Assembly (NCBI RefSeq): GCF_000499845.2
Contig: NC_023753.2
Span: 12,863,181-12,927,180, forward strand
Source of the DNA: Phaseolus vulgaris
Taxonomy: Eukaryota > Streptophyta > Magnoliopsida > Fabales > Fabaceae
Direction of reading: 5' to 3'
DNA length: 64,000 nucleotides
Within the stretch, counting starts at the first letter, position 1, and each line of letters opens with the position of its first letter. The notes below the pieces were generated by a model. The model worked only from the letters and a program-made list of their open reading frames with translations, was not told where the DNA came from and did no database searches. The position numbers and the translations under genes are program-made. Of this stretch, positions 32,970-44,029 are shown piece after piece.

Positions 32970-34815
32970 ATGAGAAGCAACCGTTCAAGTCCAGTTGCGC
33001 CAGTTGCTGCTGAAGGCGCCATGACTATGGCGCAGATGGTGGTGATTATGCGTGCGTTGCAGGCGAATGTGGAAGCCTCGCGCATAGAGCAGGCAAAGAT
33101 GCATGAGGACCTGGTCGCCTCTCAGGCCAGGAATGAAGAGCTCAGCAGAGTGACTTAGGAATTGCGCCAAGCTCTTCAGGAGCAGCGAGGGCGCCCAGTC
33201 GCTGAAGAGGTCGTGTCGTCGACGCCGCCTCGCGTTTTCCCCATGCCTTTTGCTCAGGCGATCACAGACACGCCTATCCCTGCGAGTGTGGTACCCGTGA
33301 AGGCTTTTTTCACCGGCGTGGAGGATCCTGAGGCACATCTCACCACGTTCCACACACAGATGATGCTGTCAGGAGGCTCGGATGCTGTGTATTGCAAGAT
33401 GTTTGTGAGCACGCTCCAGGGAACAGCGCTGGAATGGTTCGTGAGCCTGCCTACCGGTCACATAACCAATTTCCAGCAGTTTTCGAAGCTTTTCGTCGAG
33501 CAGTACATAGTGAACAAGGCGCCGCCTCGGGTGTCTTATGACCTGTTCGACGTAAGGCAGTACCAGGGAGAGTCCCTCAGGGACTACTTGAATCGTTTTG
33601 GGGCGCAGATGGTCTGCTCGCCGGCCAAGGACGAAGAGATGTTGGTCTACGCCTTCAAAAAGGGCGTGCTGCCGGGACCTTTCTGCGAAGCGCTAATCAG
33701 GGCTCATCCCGCCACGTTTGCTGAGGTTAGGCGACTTGCGGTGGCCCACATCGCCTATGAGAGCGAGGTCGCCGAGAAGAGAGGGAGCGTGGCCCCCGCC
33801 AGGCCACGTGCCCAGACCAGGATCCAGCCACAGAGGGTGCTGGAGGCAGCGGCGGCTAAGAGGGATCAAAGGACCCGCCATCCTTATGATCCAAGGAAAA
33901 ACAAGGGCAGGGGCCCAGGGCGCCCCAGGGAATACAATCGCCCGCCGAAGCATAAGTTTGTCATGGGGCTGGCAGACCTGATCGCCATCCCCAATATAGC
34001 AGCCAGGCTCAAGGCGCCCGAGAAGGTGGGCGACAAGGTGTTGGGACCAAAGCCAGACGCCTGGTGCGAATTCCACCAAGGCTTTGGCCACACCGTGGAC
34101 TCATGTTTGGCATTAGGATACCAGCTCGACGACCTGGTCAAGAGCGGGTTCCTAAATGACTACCTGTTGGACAGAAGGACGGGGGGCGCGTCGAGCTCCC
34201 AGCCGGCGGGTGGTGAGGCTCAGCAGCACGAGATGCCCACTCATGGAGAAATCCACACCATCGCGGGAGGTTTCTCGGGTGGTGGATGCACCGCGTCGCA
34301 GAGGAAGAAATATGCGAGGTCCGTGATGACAGTGGACATGTTCGAGGACCACTCGCCAGATGTGGACATCACGTTCACAAGGGAAGATCTCAGGGACGTT
34401 GTGCCTCATGACAACGATCCAATAGTCATCTCGCTTGTTACGGCGGGAAGGAAGGTCCACAGGGTTCTGGTGGACCAAGGAAGCTCGGCAGATGTGATGT
34501 TCTGGCCGACTTTCACATAGTTGCAGTTGCCCCTTGACCAGCTGAGGCCCTATGGAGGGTGCTTGTATGGTTTCGCTGGCGATCAGGTGGAGGTCAGGGG
34601 GTATATAGAGTTGAGAACTACATTCACGGATGAGGCGGGCTCGAGAACGGAGAAAATCAAGTACCTCGTCGTGAATGCTCCCTCAGCATATAACATTCTG
34701 TTGGGAAGGCCAACACTCAACAGAATAGGAGCTGTGCATTCAACCAGGCACATGAAGGTGAAGTTTCCATCGATGGAAGGGGTTGTGATCACCATCAAAT
34801 CTGACCAGAAGGAAG
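32970..34815 (+). pseudogene. element B gag-protease
   Basis: Likely start MRSNRSSPVAPVAAEG (32970), matching the start seen in D. A coiled N-terminus, the gag domain (FTGVEDPEAHLTTFHTQMML, WFVSLPTGHITNFQQFSKLF, VRQYQGESLRDYLNRFG), basic tail (PYDPRKNKGRGPGRPREYNR), a degenerate knuckle (WCEFHQGFGHTVDSC) and a retropepsin with VLVDQGSSADVMFW and NILLGRPTLNRIG. In-frame stops at 33156-33158 (TAG where D has a Glu codon) and 34518-34520 (TAG where D has Lys) interrupt a frame that is otherwise continuous. Confidence 0.88.
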
Positions 34816-36066
34816 CGAAGAAGTGCTATGAGAATAGCCTGAAAAACAAGAGGTCAGTAAGTTACGTCACAACGACACCGCCTCCCGGTGTGGAGCCCAA
34901 GCCAGCAGAGTGGCGAGTTGTTGGTGCAGCGATGGAGGTGGCCGCCGGAGGCGACGTCGCCATGATGGATGCTGAGGCTGAGGGAGAGAACGTCGAGCGG
35001 GAAGAAGAGGCGAGGAACCGCCCAGAGGAAGCGAGGGAGCTGGGAATCGCCAGGGCGGTGATCGCCAGGGAAGCTAGACCCAAACCCGTCGAGGAATGGC
35101 TCGAAAGGGAGATCGGGGGAAAGGTCTTCAAGTTGGGAAGATCCTTGGAGGCTGAGCTCCAAGACCAGATTGCCAAGGTGATAGAGCGGCATCTGGATGC
35201 TTTCGCATGGTCTGCTTCAAACATGCCGGGAATCGACCCCGACTTCTTGTGCCACCATCTAGCAATGGACAACCAGGTCAGACCAGTGCAACAGAGAAGA
35301 AGGAAGTTCAACGAGGAGAGAAGGCAGGCGATCAGGGATGAAACCCAGAAGCTCCTCGCTGCAGGCCATATCAGGGAAGTCCAATACCCTGAGTGGCTGG
35401 CCAATGTCGTGCTGGTGAAGAAAAGCAATGGGAAGTGGCGCATGTGCGTCGATTTCACTGACCTGAACAAGGCTTGCCCAAAGGATTCGTATCCTTTGCC
35501 AAGCATAGACGCCCTGGTCGACAGTGCTGCAGGGTGTAAGTTGCTGAGTTTCCTGGACGCCTTCTCGGGGTACAACCAGATAAAGATGCATCCCATGGAT
35601 GAAGAGAAGACCGCCTTCATGACCGAGAGATCGTGCTACTGCTACAAGGTGATGATGCCCTTTGGGCTGAAGAACGCGGGGGCCACGTACCAGAGGTTGA
35701 TGGATCGGGTACTTGCACCTATGCTGGGGAGGAATGTGCAAGCGTACGTAGATGACATGGTCGTGACCTCACCCGAGAAGAGCAAGCACGTCGCGGACTT
35801 GGAGGAGTTGTTCACCACAATCGCCAAGTTCAGGTTAAAGCTGAACCCCGAGAAGTGCATTTTTGGCGTGGAGGCGGGGAAGTTCTTGGGATTCCTCTTG
35901 ACTGAAAGAGGAATAGAGGCCAATCCTGATAAGAGTGCTGCCATTTTGGCGATGAGGAGCCCGGCTACCGTGAAGGAGGTGCAGCAACTTACAGGTCGGA
36001 TGGCCGCCCTGTCTCGTTTCGTATCAGCCAGCGGAGAGAAAGGCCATCCGTACTTTCAGTGTTTTA
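34816..36066 (+). pseudogene. element B reverse transcriptase
   Basis: After a linker rich in Glu/Arg, the RT begins with FLCHHLAMDNQVRPVQQRRR; motifs VVLVKKSNGKWRMCVDFTDL, KACPKDSYPLPSIDALVD, SFLDAFSGYNQIKMHPMDEE, PFGLKNAGATYQRLMDRV and catalytic YVDDMVV, then FLGFLLTERGIEANPDKSAA. A single-base insertion near 36062-36068 (in TTTTAAGG) breaks the frame just before the RNase H. The equivalent ~0.5 kb of linker is deleted in D. Confidence 0.9.
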
Positions 36067-36945
36067 AGGCGAAACAACAAGTTTGCCTGGACGAAGGAGT
36101 GTGAAGAGGCCTTCGTCAAGCTTAAAGAGTACCTGGCGAGCCCGCCGGTTTTGTGCAAACCGCTGGTGGGAACCCCTCTCAGGTTGTATTTCGCTGTGAC
36201 TGAGAGGGCGGTAAGTGCGGTGCTCGCCCAAGACCAGGACCAGGCTCAGAAGCCTATTTATTTCGTCAGCAAAGTGTTGCAGGGCCCGAAGGTGAGGTAT
36301 CAGGCCTTGGAGAAAGCCGCGTTGGCTGTGGTATTCTCGGCGAGGAGGTTGCGCCATTATTTTCACAGTTTTACAATACTGGTGATGACCGACTTGCCCA
36401 TCCAGAAGGTTCTGAAGAAGCCCGATGTAGCTGGGAGGATGGTGAAGTGGGCGGTGGAACTGTCGGAGTTCGATATCAAGTATGAGCCCCGAGGTCCGAT
36501 CAAGGGGCAGATTTTTGCTGATTTCGTGGTCGAACTCTCTTCAGAAGCAGCACGAGTTGAGGGGGATGATTTCCGTTGGGTGCTCTCGGTGGACGGATCG
36601 TCGAACCAGCAGGGTAGCGGTGTTGGAGTCATCTTGGAAGGGCCCAACGGCGTGCTGATTGAACAGTCCCTGAGGTTTGCCTTCAAAGCCAGCAACAATC
36701 AAGCAGAGTATGAGGCGCTGATCGCCGGAATCTTGCTGGCCAAGGAGATGGGAGCTAGGGTGCTGATGGCTAAGAGTGACTCGCTGCTAGTCACGGGGCA
36801 AGTAACAGGCGAGTTCCAGGCAAAGGATCCACAAATGGCGGCTTACCTGGAGTATGTGCAGGAGCTGAAGAGTTCCTTTGTCTCCTTTGAAGTAGTACAT
36901 GTGCCCAGAGAGCAGAATGCCCGAGCTGACTTGCAAGGGGGGTAG
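36067..36945 (+). pseudogene. element B RNase H region
   Basis: First the classical RNase H-like part (YFAVTERAVSAVLAQDQDQA, PIYFVSKVLQGP, YQALEKAALAVVFSARRLRH), then a second, archaeal-type RNase H fold (RWVLSVDGSSNQQGSGVGVI, NNQAEYEALIAGILLAKEMG, MAKSDSLLVTGQ, NARADL). The dual RNase H with D..E..D residues is typical of Tat/Athila lineages. The frame ends at a TAG (36943-36945) caused by a 23-bp deletion: D has an extra segment after GCTGACTTGC that encodes LAKLPSS. Confidence 0.85.
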
Positions 36946-38381
36946 GCAAAGGACGGTGATTCAAGAAACTCTGAAGACGCTTAGAGCATTTGTAGCAGAT
37001 CACCTGGTTCTTCAAATAAGCAAGTCGACGGAGAAAGCGGCGAGGAGTCACAGGTCTTTAACTCAGGAGACCTTGAGATCGCCGAGAATAAGAGCATGTC
37101 GGGGAGAGAGGGTGAACATGACGCAGGTCTGCGCTACGCACGAGCCAGACACGTGGATAACACAGTACCAGCGATGCCTGGCAGATGGCCTTCTCCCGCT
37201 AGATCCGACGGAGGCTAGGAAGATAAAGAAGAATTCTAGCAAGTTCACAATGATTGATGGCGAGTTGTATAGGTTTGGGTTCACACACCCACTCCTGGAA
37301 TGTGTGCACGGAGAGAAATGTACAAGAATCATGGCTGAGCTCCATGAAGGGATATGTGGAAGTCACGTCGGGGGTCGAGCTCTGGCCGCAAGAACCCTCC
37401 GTGCAGGTTACTATTGGCCTACAATGAGGGAGGACTGCAAGAAGTACGCACAGTGTTGCAAGCAATGTCAGCAGCACGCCGATTGGCACAAGGCGCCTCC
37501 CGAGGAGTTGAAGTCGATTTACAGCCCTTGGCCGTTTCATACATGGGGGATCGACATTCTGGGACCTTTCCCATTGGCGATCAGGCAGATGAAGAACTTG
37601 GTGGTGGCGATTGAATATTTCACCAAGTGGATCGAAGCAGAACCTGTGGCCCAGATAACCGCACACAAGATCGAGAGCTTTTGTGTGGAAGAACATCGTG
37701 TGCCGGTTTGGTGTCCCTAAGCGCCTGGTGTCGAACAACGGGACTCAGTTTGCAAGTCACCTGTTGAAGAAGCTGTGCGAAGGGGTGGGAATTCAACAAG
37801 TATTTGCATCCGTCGAGCACCCTCAGACAAATGGCCAAGTAGAGTCCGCCAATCGGGTATTGCTAAGAGGCTTGAAGAGAAGGCTAGAGAAAGCCAAGGG
37901 ATCGTGGGCCGAGGAGGTACCCCGTGTAGTTTGGGCGTACCACACCACCGAGCAGTCAGGAACCCATGAGACCCCGTTTAGCCTGGTCTATGGATGCGAC
38001 GCAATGATTCCAGTGGAAATCCAGGAGAGCTCGCCGAGATTCCAGAACTTTGTAGCGGAAGACTCGAATGAGGAAAGAAGGTTGAATCTGGATTTGCTGG
38101 ATGAGGTCAGGGAGGAGGCGAGAGTAAAAGCTGAGGCAGTGAAAAGAAGGATTGAACGAAGGTATAACTCGAAGGTGATGCCAAGGCAGTTTAAAGAAGG
38201 CGACCTGGTGATGAGGAAGGCCCACCAGTACGAGATGGAGAACAAGTTATCGCCTAAGTGGACGGGACCGTTCAGGATTACCGAGGCGCTCGGAAACGGC
38301 GCCTACCGCTTAGAAACATTGGAAGGAGGGGCGATTCCTCGCACTTGGAATGCCACGCACCTCAAGTTATATTACAGTTAA
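36946..38381 (+). pseudogene. element B integrase
   Basis: Zinc-binding part (MAELHEGICGSHVGGRALAA, YYWPTMREDCKKYAQCCKQC), core with Asp in GIDILGPFPLAI, then a one-base insertion near 37680 (SF/VWKNIVCRFG) shifts the frame. The second catalytic Asp is Asn here (VSNNGTQFAS; D has VSDNGTQFAS) and the Glu is in NGQVESANRV. C-terminal domain: VYGCDAMIPVEIQESSPRFQ, SPKWTGPFRITEALGNGAYR, ending THLKLYYS. The Asp to Asn change alone should abolish catalysis. Confidence 0.88.
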
Positions 38382-39640
38382 AAGCTTTGTAAGTAAAAAC
38401 AAACACGAAGAGTTTGCAAGCTTTCTGTTAAAACAGTTTGAAGGGGGCACTCTTTTTTCCCTAAGGAGGGTTTTTAATGAGGCCACCCAATAAAGAAGAG
38501 CTTTTCAAAGTTTAAAGTGTTTTAGATTGCATTGTTATTACGAAAGTTTTGAAAAAAAGACCTTGTCACTCGTATGTGATTTAAGGCGAGTTGAAGTTAT
38601 GTTGCATGTTTTCTAAAGGTTAAAAGACCCCATCGCTTTTCGGCGATTGGCGGCATCAGTTAAAGTTAAAAGTCCTCATCGTCTTTTGACGATCGGAGGC
38701 ACCAGCAATGTTTAAAAGACCTCAACGCCCTCGCGCGGCCTGAGGCGAGAAGGAGATAAAGACCTCCTCGCCGTCGAGCGAATGCAGGCGAGAAAGAGAA
38801 AAAGTCCTCAGTGCCTCCAGGGGGAGAAGATGTAGCCCCTGGGGCAATGTAGAGACACGAGATAAAAGACCTTCTCGCCGTCGAGCGAGTTCAGGCGAGT
38901 TAAAGACCTTCTCGCCGACGAGCGAGTTCAGGCGAGTTAAAGACCTTCTCGCTGTCGAGCAAGTTCAGGCGAGTTAAAGACCTTCTCGCCGTCGAGCGAG
39001 TTCAGGCAAGATAAAATCCTTCTCGTCTCGAACGAGTTCAGGTACGGTGTGAAGGGTGGAAGAAGTTTAAAGGATAGCTAAGGTAGGTTCGAAGAGAACG
39101 CCTAGCTATCCAGCTTACTGTTCTGAAACTCAGGGAAGGTAGAGAAGGATCCGAAAGGCGCCTCTACCCCCAGATGAGGGAACAATGGCCAAGTCATGAA
39201 GGCAAGAGGAAGCTGGTATCGCCAAGACTCTTTGGCGATCAGAAGAAATTCAAGCGATGGCAAGAGTAAGGGCCCGTTTTGATGGAGCAGAGCAGGTGAA
39301 CTATGTCTTAAACTATCAGTTGGACTGAAACTCGCTGTTTAGTAAGTAGTTTCACGCTGAAGTTCATTGCCTTAAAGTTCACAAGTTATTAAGATGCTAT
39401 CGTTCGAAAGTTGGTAGTTTGATCGAGTTCGAAGCAGTAAGTAAACAGTTGCGCCCACAGAATTGCTAAGTCAATTTCGTTTAAGCGATTTTTACAAGAA
39501 AAAGCAAGGCAAACAGAGAGATCATATGAAGAAGTAGAAAAATTTATGATAAAAGTGATATCAGTTCAAATACAGAGAAAGGAAGATTACAAGTAAGTTT
39601 GTGCAAAGAAAATAGACAAATAAGTGATGGAGGGAAGCAG
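38382..39640 (+). other. element B non-coding stretch between integrase and aORF
   Basis: Starts with the conserved block AAGGGGGCACTCTTTTTTCC (38441) and GGAGGGTTTTTAATGAGGCC, also present past the D integrase. Holds the 37-bp array (38862-39045) and earlier degenerate members with GCGAGAAGGAGATAAAGACC (about 38739). No ORF. Confidence 0.7.
38862..39045 (+). repeat. 37-bp tandem array in element B, about 5 copies
   Basis: AAAGACCTTCTCGCCGTCGA followed by GCGAGTTCAGGCGAGTT, units starting at 38865, 38902, 38939, 38976 and about 39013. The unit itself contains short inverted words (CTCGCC and GGCGAG) so each can fold. Degenerate equivalents are present in D (about 16840-17060). Confidence 0.9.
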
Positions 39641-42214
39641 CTAATCTTCAGAAGGAACGATCTTCCCATCCACCACTTTGTTGCATATTGATATCATGGA
39701 GAGGTCGAGCTCGGGGTATTGGCAGGCAAATTGCTCCAGGGGGGCGTCAAACCCAACGACGAGGACTTGGGCGGAGCTTAGCTCAAGCTCTTCGTTTTGT
39801 TGCTTGAGCCCCTCAGTTTGCTGCTTAAGCTCGTCAGCTCGCTTCTTCAGTTCTTCAGTTTCACTGCGAGTCTGAGCGAGGTCTTCAGCAACCTTCTTGT
39901 TTTCCTCCCGCGCCTGGGCCAGCTCTGCCGCGATCTTTGCATTCCCCTCTCTGGCTTCGGCGAGCTCAGCCACGGCGTCGTCCCTCTCTTTTTCAACTTT
40001 TCCTAAGAGAACCTCCCGATCGACCGACCTCTTCTCAAGGTTCTCTACCTTGGCTGCATCCGCTTTGATTGATGCCTCCAGGTCAGCCACCTTGAGACGG
40101 TAGGGAACCAGCTTGCTCTCCAGCTCGATTTTCTCTTGAGCTAGGAGGTGCAACTTCTGGCGCAGATCGGTGGCCTCCTTACACGCCACCCTCAGCTCGG
40201 TGCTCATGGAGTCCTCCACCCTTGAGTGTTCGATTTCCGCCATCATAAGGTTGCAAGATAACTTCTCCGCCTCGATTCTTATCAGGCGATTCTCCTCTTC
40301 GAGTGTGGAGATATCGTCCTGAAGTTTCTTGTTGGAGCTCTCCACAGCTTTTGATATGATAGAGGGGAGGTCCTCTGCCATCATTTTAAGCCTAGCTGTG
40401 AAGGGCCCCCAGATTCCTTTGACTGCGAGGGGAAGGTTTGCAACCGCTGTTGGTGGAGGCGCTGAAGGAGCCTGGTGCTGGCTCTCACCACCGCCCTCTT
40501 GGATTGGTTGTTGAGTTTGGGCTTCTTGGCGTGGTGGTGATGTGGGGACTCGGTGATGATTATTGGCGAGTTATGAGCACCTTCATCCCCACCTGGCGCA
40601 GCTTCGGCGATTGAGGCAGTTGAAGGAGGACCCTCTCCAGCAGATACGAACGGCGTGGAAGCGCTCGGAGGGTTCTCCATGAAGTTGGGCTCGTTAGCCT
40701 CAACCGCGGGAAGTGCAGGCGCCAAAGGTACTGCTTGGACTGGCGGTGTTGGAGCTGGGGGAGAAGGCGGTGTTGGTGTTGGAAGGGAAGGTGGAGCAGG
40801 TGGTGAAGAAGGTGCCACCCTTCTCCTTTTGGTGATAAGGCCATCCTCTGTTGCCTCATCGTCCTCTTCTTCATCTTCTTGGACCACTTGAGGAGTTTTC
40901 CTCTTTGGTTTCCTCAAGATGAGTTTCTTTCGTTGAGGAGCGGGCAGTGCCTCTGGAGGAGTTGGGCCTTGAGGGGGCGACCTGCCCTGAGCAGCGGCGA
41001 TCTCCACCACCGAGTTTGGCACGGTTTGAGAACCCGATGCCAATTTGTGGGTTCAGCTAGCTTGCCTTTGCCCAGCATGAGATCTGCATAGTGCAAAGAT
41101 ACAAAAGTAAGCTCAAAGACAAAGTAAAGTATATGAGTACATGTGCAAACGAGACAAATAAATGCTGCAGGAAATAAAAACCAGGTCTAGTGTGCGACCA
41201 GCAGGACGCCCAATAACAGGTAACAGAGATGCAGCACAAGATGAAACCTAAAGGTCGGGGTAAGTGCTAACCTATGTGAGCTTCGAGTTGGCTCTCGAGG
41301 AACTCGAAGGTGATTATTGCAGAGGTGGGAAAGGTAATATTAACGGCTGCCACGCTTTTCTAGAAGAGGCACAGATCCTTGTCCAACTCGCCCATGTTGT
41401 CAGGACTTCTTGGCCTTCTGAAGCTTCCCTTGGAGTCTTTATTTCCCTTGTTTACCCAGTACAAGGGAAAGTCGTCGAGCAGCGAAGGGTCCCGGTCATT
41501 TTGGCGCACTTGGACGAACTTTCCCTTCCAATCTTTGTAAGATTGCTGGAAGATAGAAAGGATCGACCTCCCAGCAATTCCGTTCAGGCTCACCCAAAGG
41601 CGATCTCCAGGGTTCTTGGCCTCGAACAGGAAAAGGAATACATCCACCGAGGCCGGTAGTCCCAAGTTCACACACATAATTTGAAACGCCCGCACGAATG
41701 CCCAGCTGTTGGGATGGAGCTGGGCGGCGACGATGTCGAGCTCGGTTAAGAGTTCCCGTTCAAAACGGGTGAGGGGAAACCTGAGTTTCACCTTCTTGAA
41801 GAGGGTGGTACACACGAAGCAGAACAACTCGCCGTTGTTCCCCTTGTCATCCGCGCAGATCGGCACGTCAGGGGGGTAAGACAGCACCATCAGTTTATCA
41901 TCGTGCTCCTTGTGGAATGAGAGGTTGGGCTCGTCCCCTTTCTTCAGCCATAGCACCGCCAGTGCAGAGTTCACTGAAGAAGTCTCCTTCAGCAGAGTTG
42001 AGGTGGCCCATGGGTATAGCTTCTTGCAGTCTAGAGAGGGGATGGAGGCTCCTCCGGCGACTGGTGGAGTTGCCTGAACAAGGTTGGGGCGAGAGGTTGC
42101 AGGCCTCTCAGCCTGGGAAGAGGAAGCACCAGGTGCTCGCGGTGGGTTATGCGCTTGGGATGGAGGGTTTCGCGACGAAGGAGGAGGATTTGCGGTGGTC
42201 TTTGTACGAGCCAT
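39641..42214 (-). pseudogene. antisense ORF (aORF) of element B, PF04195-like, spliced
   Basis: Exon 1 42214-41272, intron 41271-41084 (188 bp), exon 2 41083-39641. Starts MARTKTTANPPPSSRNPPSQ; domain FPLTRFERELLTELDIVAAQ, NSWAFVRAFQIMCVNLGLPA, DVFLFLFEAKNPGDRLWVSL, FQQSYKDWKGKFVQVR; exon 2 has a Pro-rich linker and a long coiled coil (about 40360-39780), ending ACQYPELDLSMISICNKVVD. A TAG at 41357-41359 replaces the Trp of D (NFWKGV), and a deletion just after the acceptor shifts the frame relative to D. Function unknown; transcription would proceed from beside the 3' LTR towards integrase, opposite to gag-pol. Confidence 0.82.
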
Positions 42215-42806
42215 CGCGGGAACTACAAAGGAAAAAGGAAAAGAAAGATGAGCGAAGGTCGTAGAGGTCGACTCGATTGTGAACGAAGGATGAAAAACGA
42301 ACGAACGAAAGTTCGTTGTGATGGAAGTAATGAAGTAATGGAAGACGAAGCCCTAAGTTACGACAAGGGAGAAGAAGAAGAGACAACCCACAGCGTATGC
42401 ACCAGACAGTTAATGGATGATGCGAATCGGTTAAAATGCAACAAATATCAACGGAAGAAGTAAAAGAGGTACCTTTTGATGATCAGATAAACGTTGAAGG
42501 GAGTTGGGGATTGAGAGAGTCGAAGAGCGTCGTGGGTTTGCATAGAAAGCTCAGAGCGTTTCGAAGGCAGAAAGATGATGAAACAGTAAAAATGAAAAGG
42601 GTTTAAGGGTTTTTCAAATGATTTTGGAAGCGCAAACGACAGCTAAAGATGACCGTTGATGAAGCCACGTGTCAAGCGATTGGAAAGGTGTTTGGTGGAG
42701 CGTCAGAAAAGCAGAAGGTACGAACGTTTGGAATTTTGCGCCAGCGCCACGTAGATCGGTAGTGACGTGACCACTTAGTCTTTTCGCTGGACAAGTCTTC
42801 GCTTAA
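42215..42806 (-). other. upstream region of the B antisense ORF
   Basis: Non-coding stretch between the aORF start and the polypurine tract. It must contain any promoter of the aORF. No clear TATA box was found. The last ~45 bases match the D counterpart (12880-12925). Confidence 0.5.
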
Positions 42807-42820
42807 GACTGGGGGGCTTG
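42807..42820 (+). other. element B polypurine tract
   Basis: GACTGGGGGGCTTG directly before the 3' LTR. Confidence 0.85.
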
Positions 42821-43750
42821 TGTACCGCCCAGGTGGTCGGAAGTGATGACATGGCAGCAAGCTATTATGTAGGCGTGTTAAGCAGAGCTCATGACTGGCA
42901 GAAGGGAAGGAAGTCGGGGGGCTCGTGTAGTCGCCAGTTATTAAGTTGGCGTGCTCCGATCTCTAGCGCACCTAAACCGGCGGTCACCAGGTTCGAGATG
43001 AAGTCGTTGGATGCGAACCCAGACGACCTAGTGGTTAGAGATCGCCGAAAGAAGGACATCGCCGAAAGATCATGAAAGCTTGTTCAAGGCTTTCGAAGCA
43101 GGGGATAAAGTCGTCAGATAGTCATTCCCTAGCTAGCCAGAAGTTGAAGTCGGGGAACAACTTACCTGAACATGCACGGTGAAGCAAGAGAAGTAGATCA
43201 TGAAGGCGGCCGGCGAGACCACAGGGAAGGTGTGTATGAAGGCACCCGTACTCGCCACGCAGAAGAGATCACGCTCCAAGGCAGCTATGCACTGAGTTGT
43301 TTCATGCATAAGTAACTTAGCCAAAAGCCTGAAGAGTAAGAAGTGGCGCCCAAGTCAAGGATGCTCCAGATGGTGACACGTGTACAGCTGGATGCGAGCC
43401 ACGTGTCCAGATGTGTAACTGTCAGGAGAGAGAAAGTGCACAGGTATATAAGAGATTCTAACGAACTTCTGAGGTACGCACGTTTAGATTACTTCTTTGC
43501 GCTTGCGAGAACTTGAGTACGCTGAGAGAGAATTTTGCAAGGTTCCTGAGAGTTCTTAAGTTTTCTCTTAGTATTTGGTGGTTCAGTCGCTGACTTGGGC
43601 GTCGGAGTGTGATCGGCCGCAGCGGCGCCGTTCTGTCTTTTGCAGGTTCTTGAGGTGAATCAAGGCGAAGGACCGAAGCTAACACGGCGCAGAAGTCGAT
43701 CCAGATTTGACGAGGCAAGGTTCTTGCGTCCTAGTCAACAGGCAGGATCA
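42821..43750 (+). repeat. element B 3' LTR (930 bp)
   Basis: Ends GGCAGGATCA, followed by the TSD TAGCC and the remainder of the C LTR. Confidence 0.95.
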
Positions 43751-43755
43751 TAGCC

Positions 43756-44029
43756 TATAAAAGGGAAGGCCATCTCATGTATTTTCCAAGATTATTGATA
43801 GTAAAGTTATGCTGCCAACTTTGTGCCAAGCTTTGCTTCTACCTAGTTTCTAGGCTCTAATCTTCACATCCTTCACCTCTCATTGGGCTGGCCGAACCTC
43901 CCAACTTCCATACACACCATGCACCTTCAAGATCACCATAGCTCTTAGGAGGATCTTGCTCATACACATCCATGGCTTCCGCACCATCTTTCACATGATT
44001 CTAAGAAGAACTTCATGAATTTGCCATCA
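43756..44029 (+). repeat. element C 3' LTR, second part
   Basis: Begins TATAAAAGGGAAGG, the TATA box of the LTR, and ends TTGCCATCA. Matches 18308-18581. Confidence 0.95.

Larger units (their letters stand above)
31630..43750 (+). mobile_element. element B: Tat-lineage Ty3/gypsy retrotransposon, 12,121 bp, TSD TAGCC
   Basis: Two 930-bp LTRs (31630-32559, 42821-43750), TGTACCGCCC...ATCA, flanked by TAGCC (31625-31629 and 43751-43755). Layout: LTR, PBS, gag, protease, RT, RNase H, integrase on the plus strand; then a non-coding stretch with a 37-bp array, a spliced antisense ORF, polypurine tract and LTR. I hand-count about 17 differences between LTRs (about 98 percent identity). Same family as D but not a copy of it. 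Coding is broken by two in-frame stops and three frameshifts, and a catalytic integrase Asp is Asn, so it is not autonomous. It inserted into the 3' LTR of C. Confidence 0.95.
17890..44029 (+). mobile_element. element C: Ty3/gypsy chromovirus-like retrotransposon, host of CACTA and element B
   Basis: TSD ACTTC at 17885-17889 and 44030-44034. LTRs start TGATGGAGGAGG and end TTGCCATCA: 17890-18581 (692 bp) and 31212-31629 plus 43756-44029 (418+274=692 bp) once element B and its TSD are removed. Order: LTR, PBS (tRNA-Met type), 1.9-kb leader, gag, protease, RT, RNase H, integrase, C-terminal tail running into the LTR. Net length without the nested CACTA and B is about 7.7 kb. I hand-count about 8 differences between the LTRs. 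The integrase and tail look CRM/Reina-like, but lineage is inference. It inserted into the integrase of D. Confidence 0.93.
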
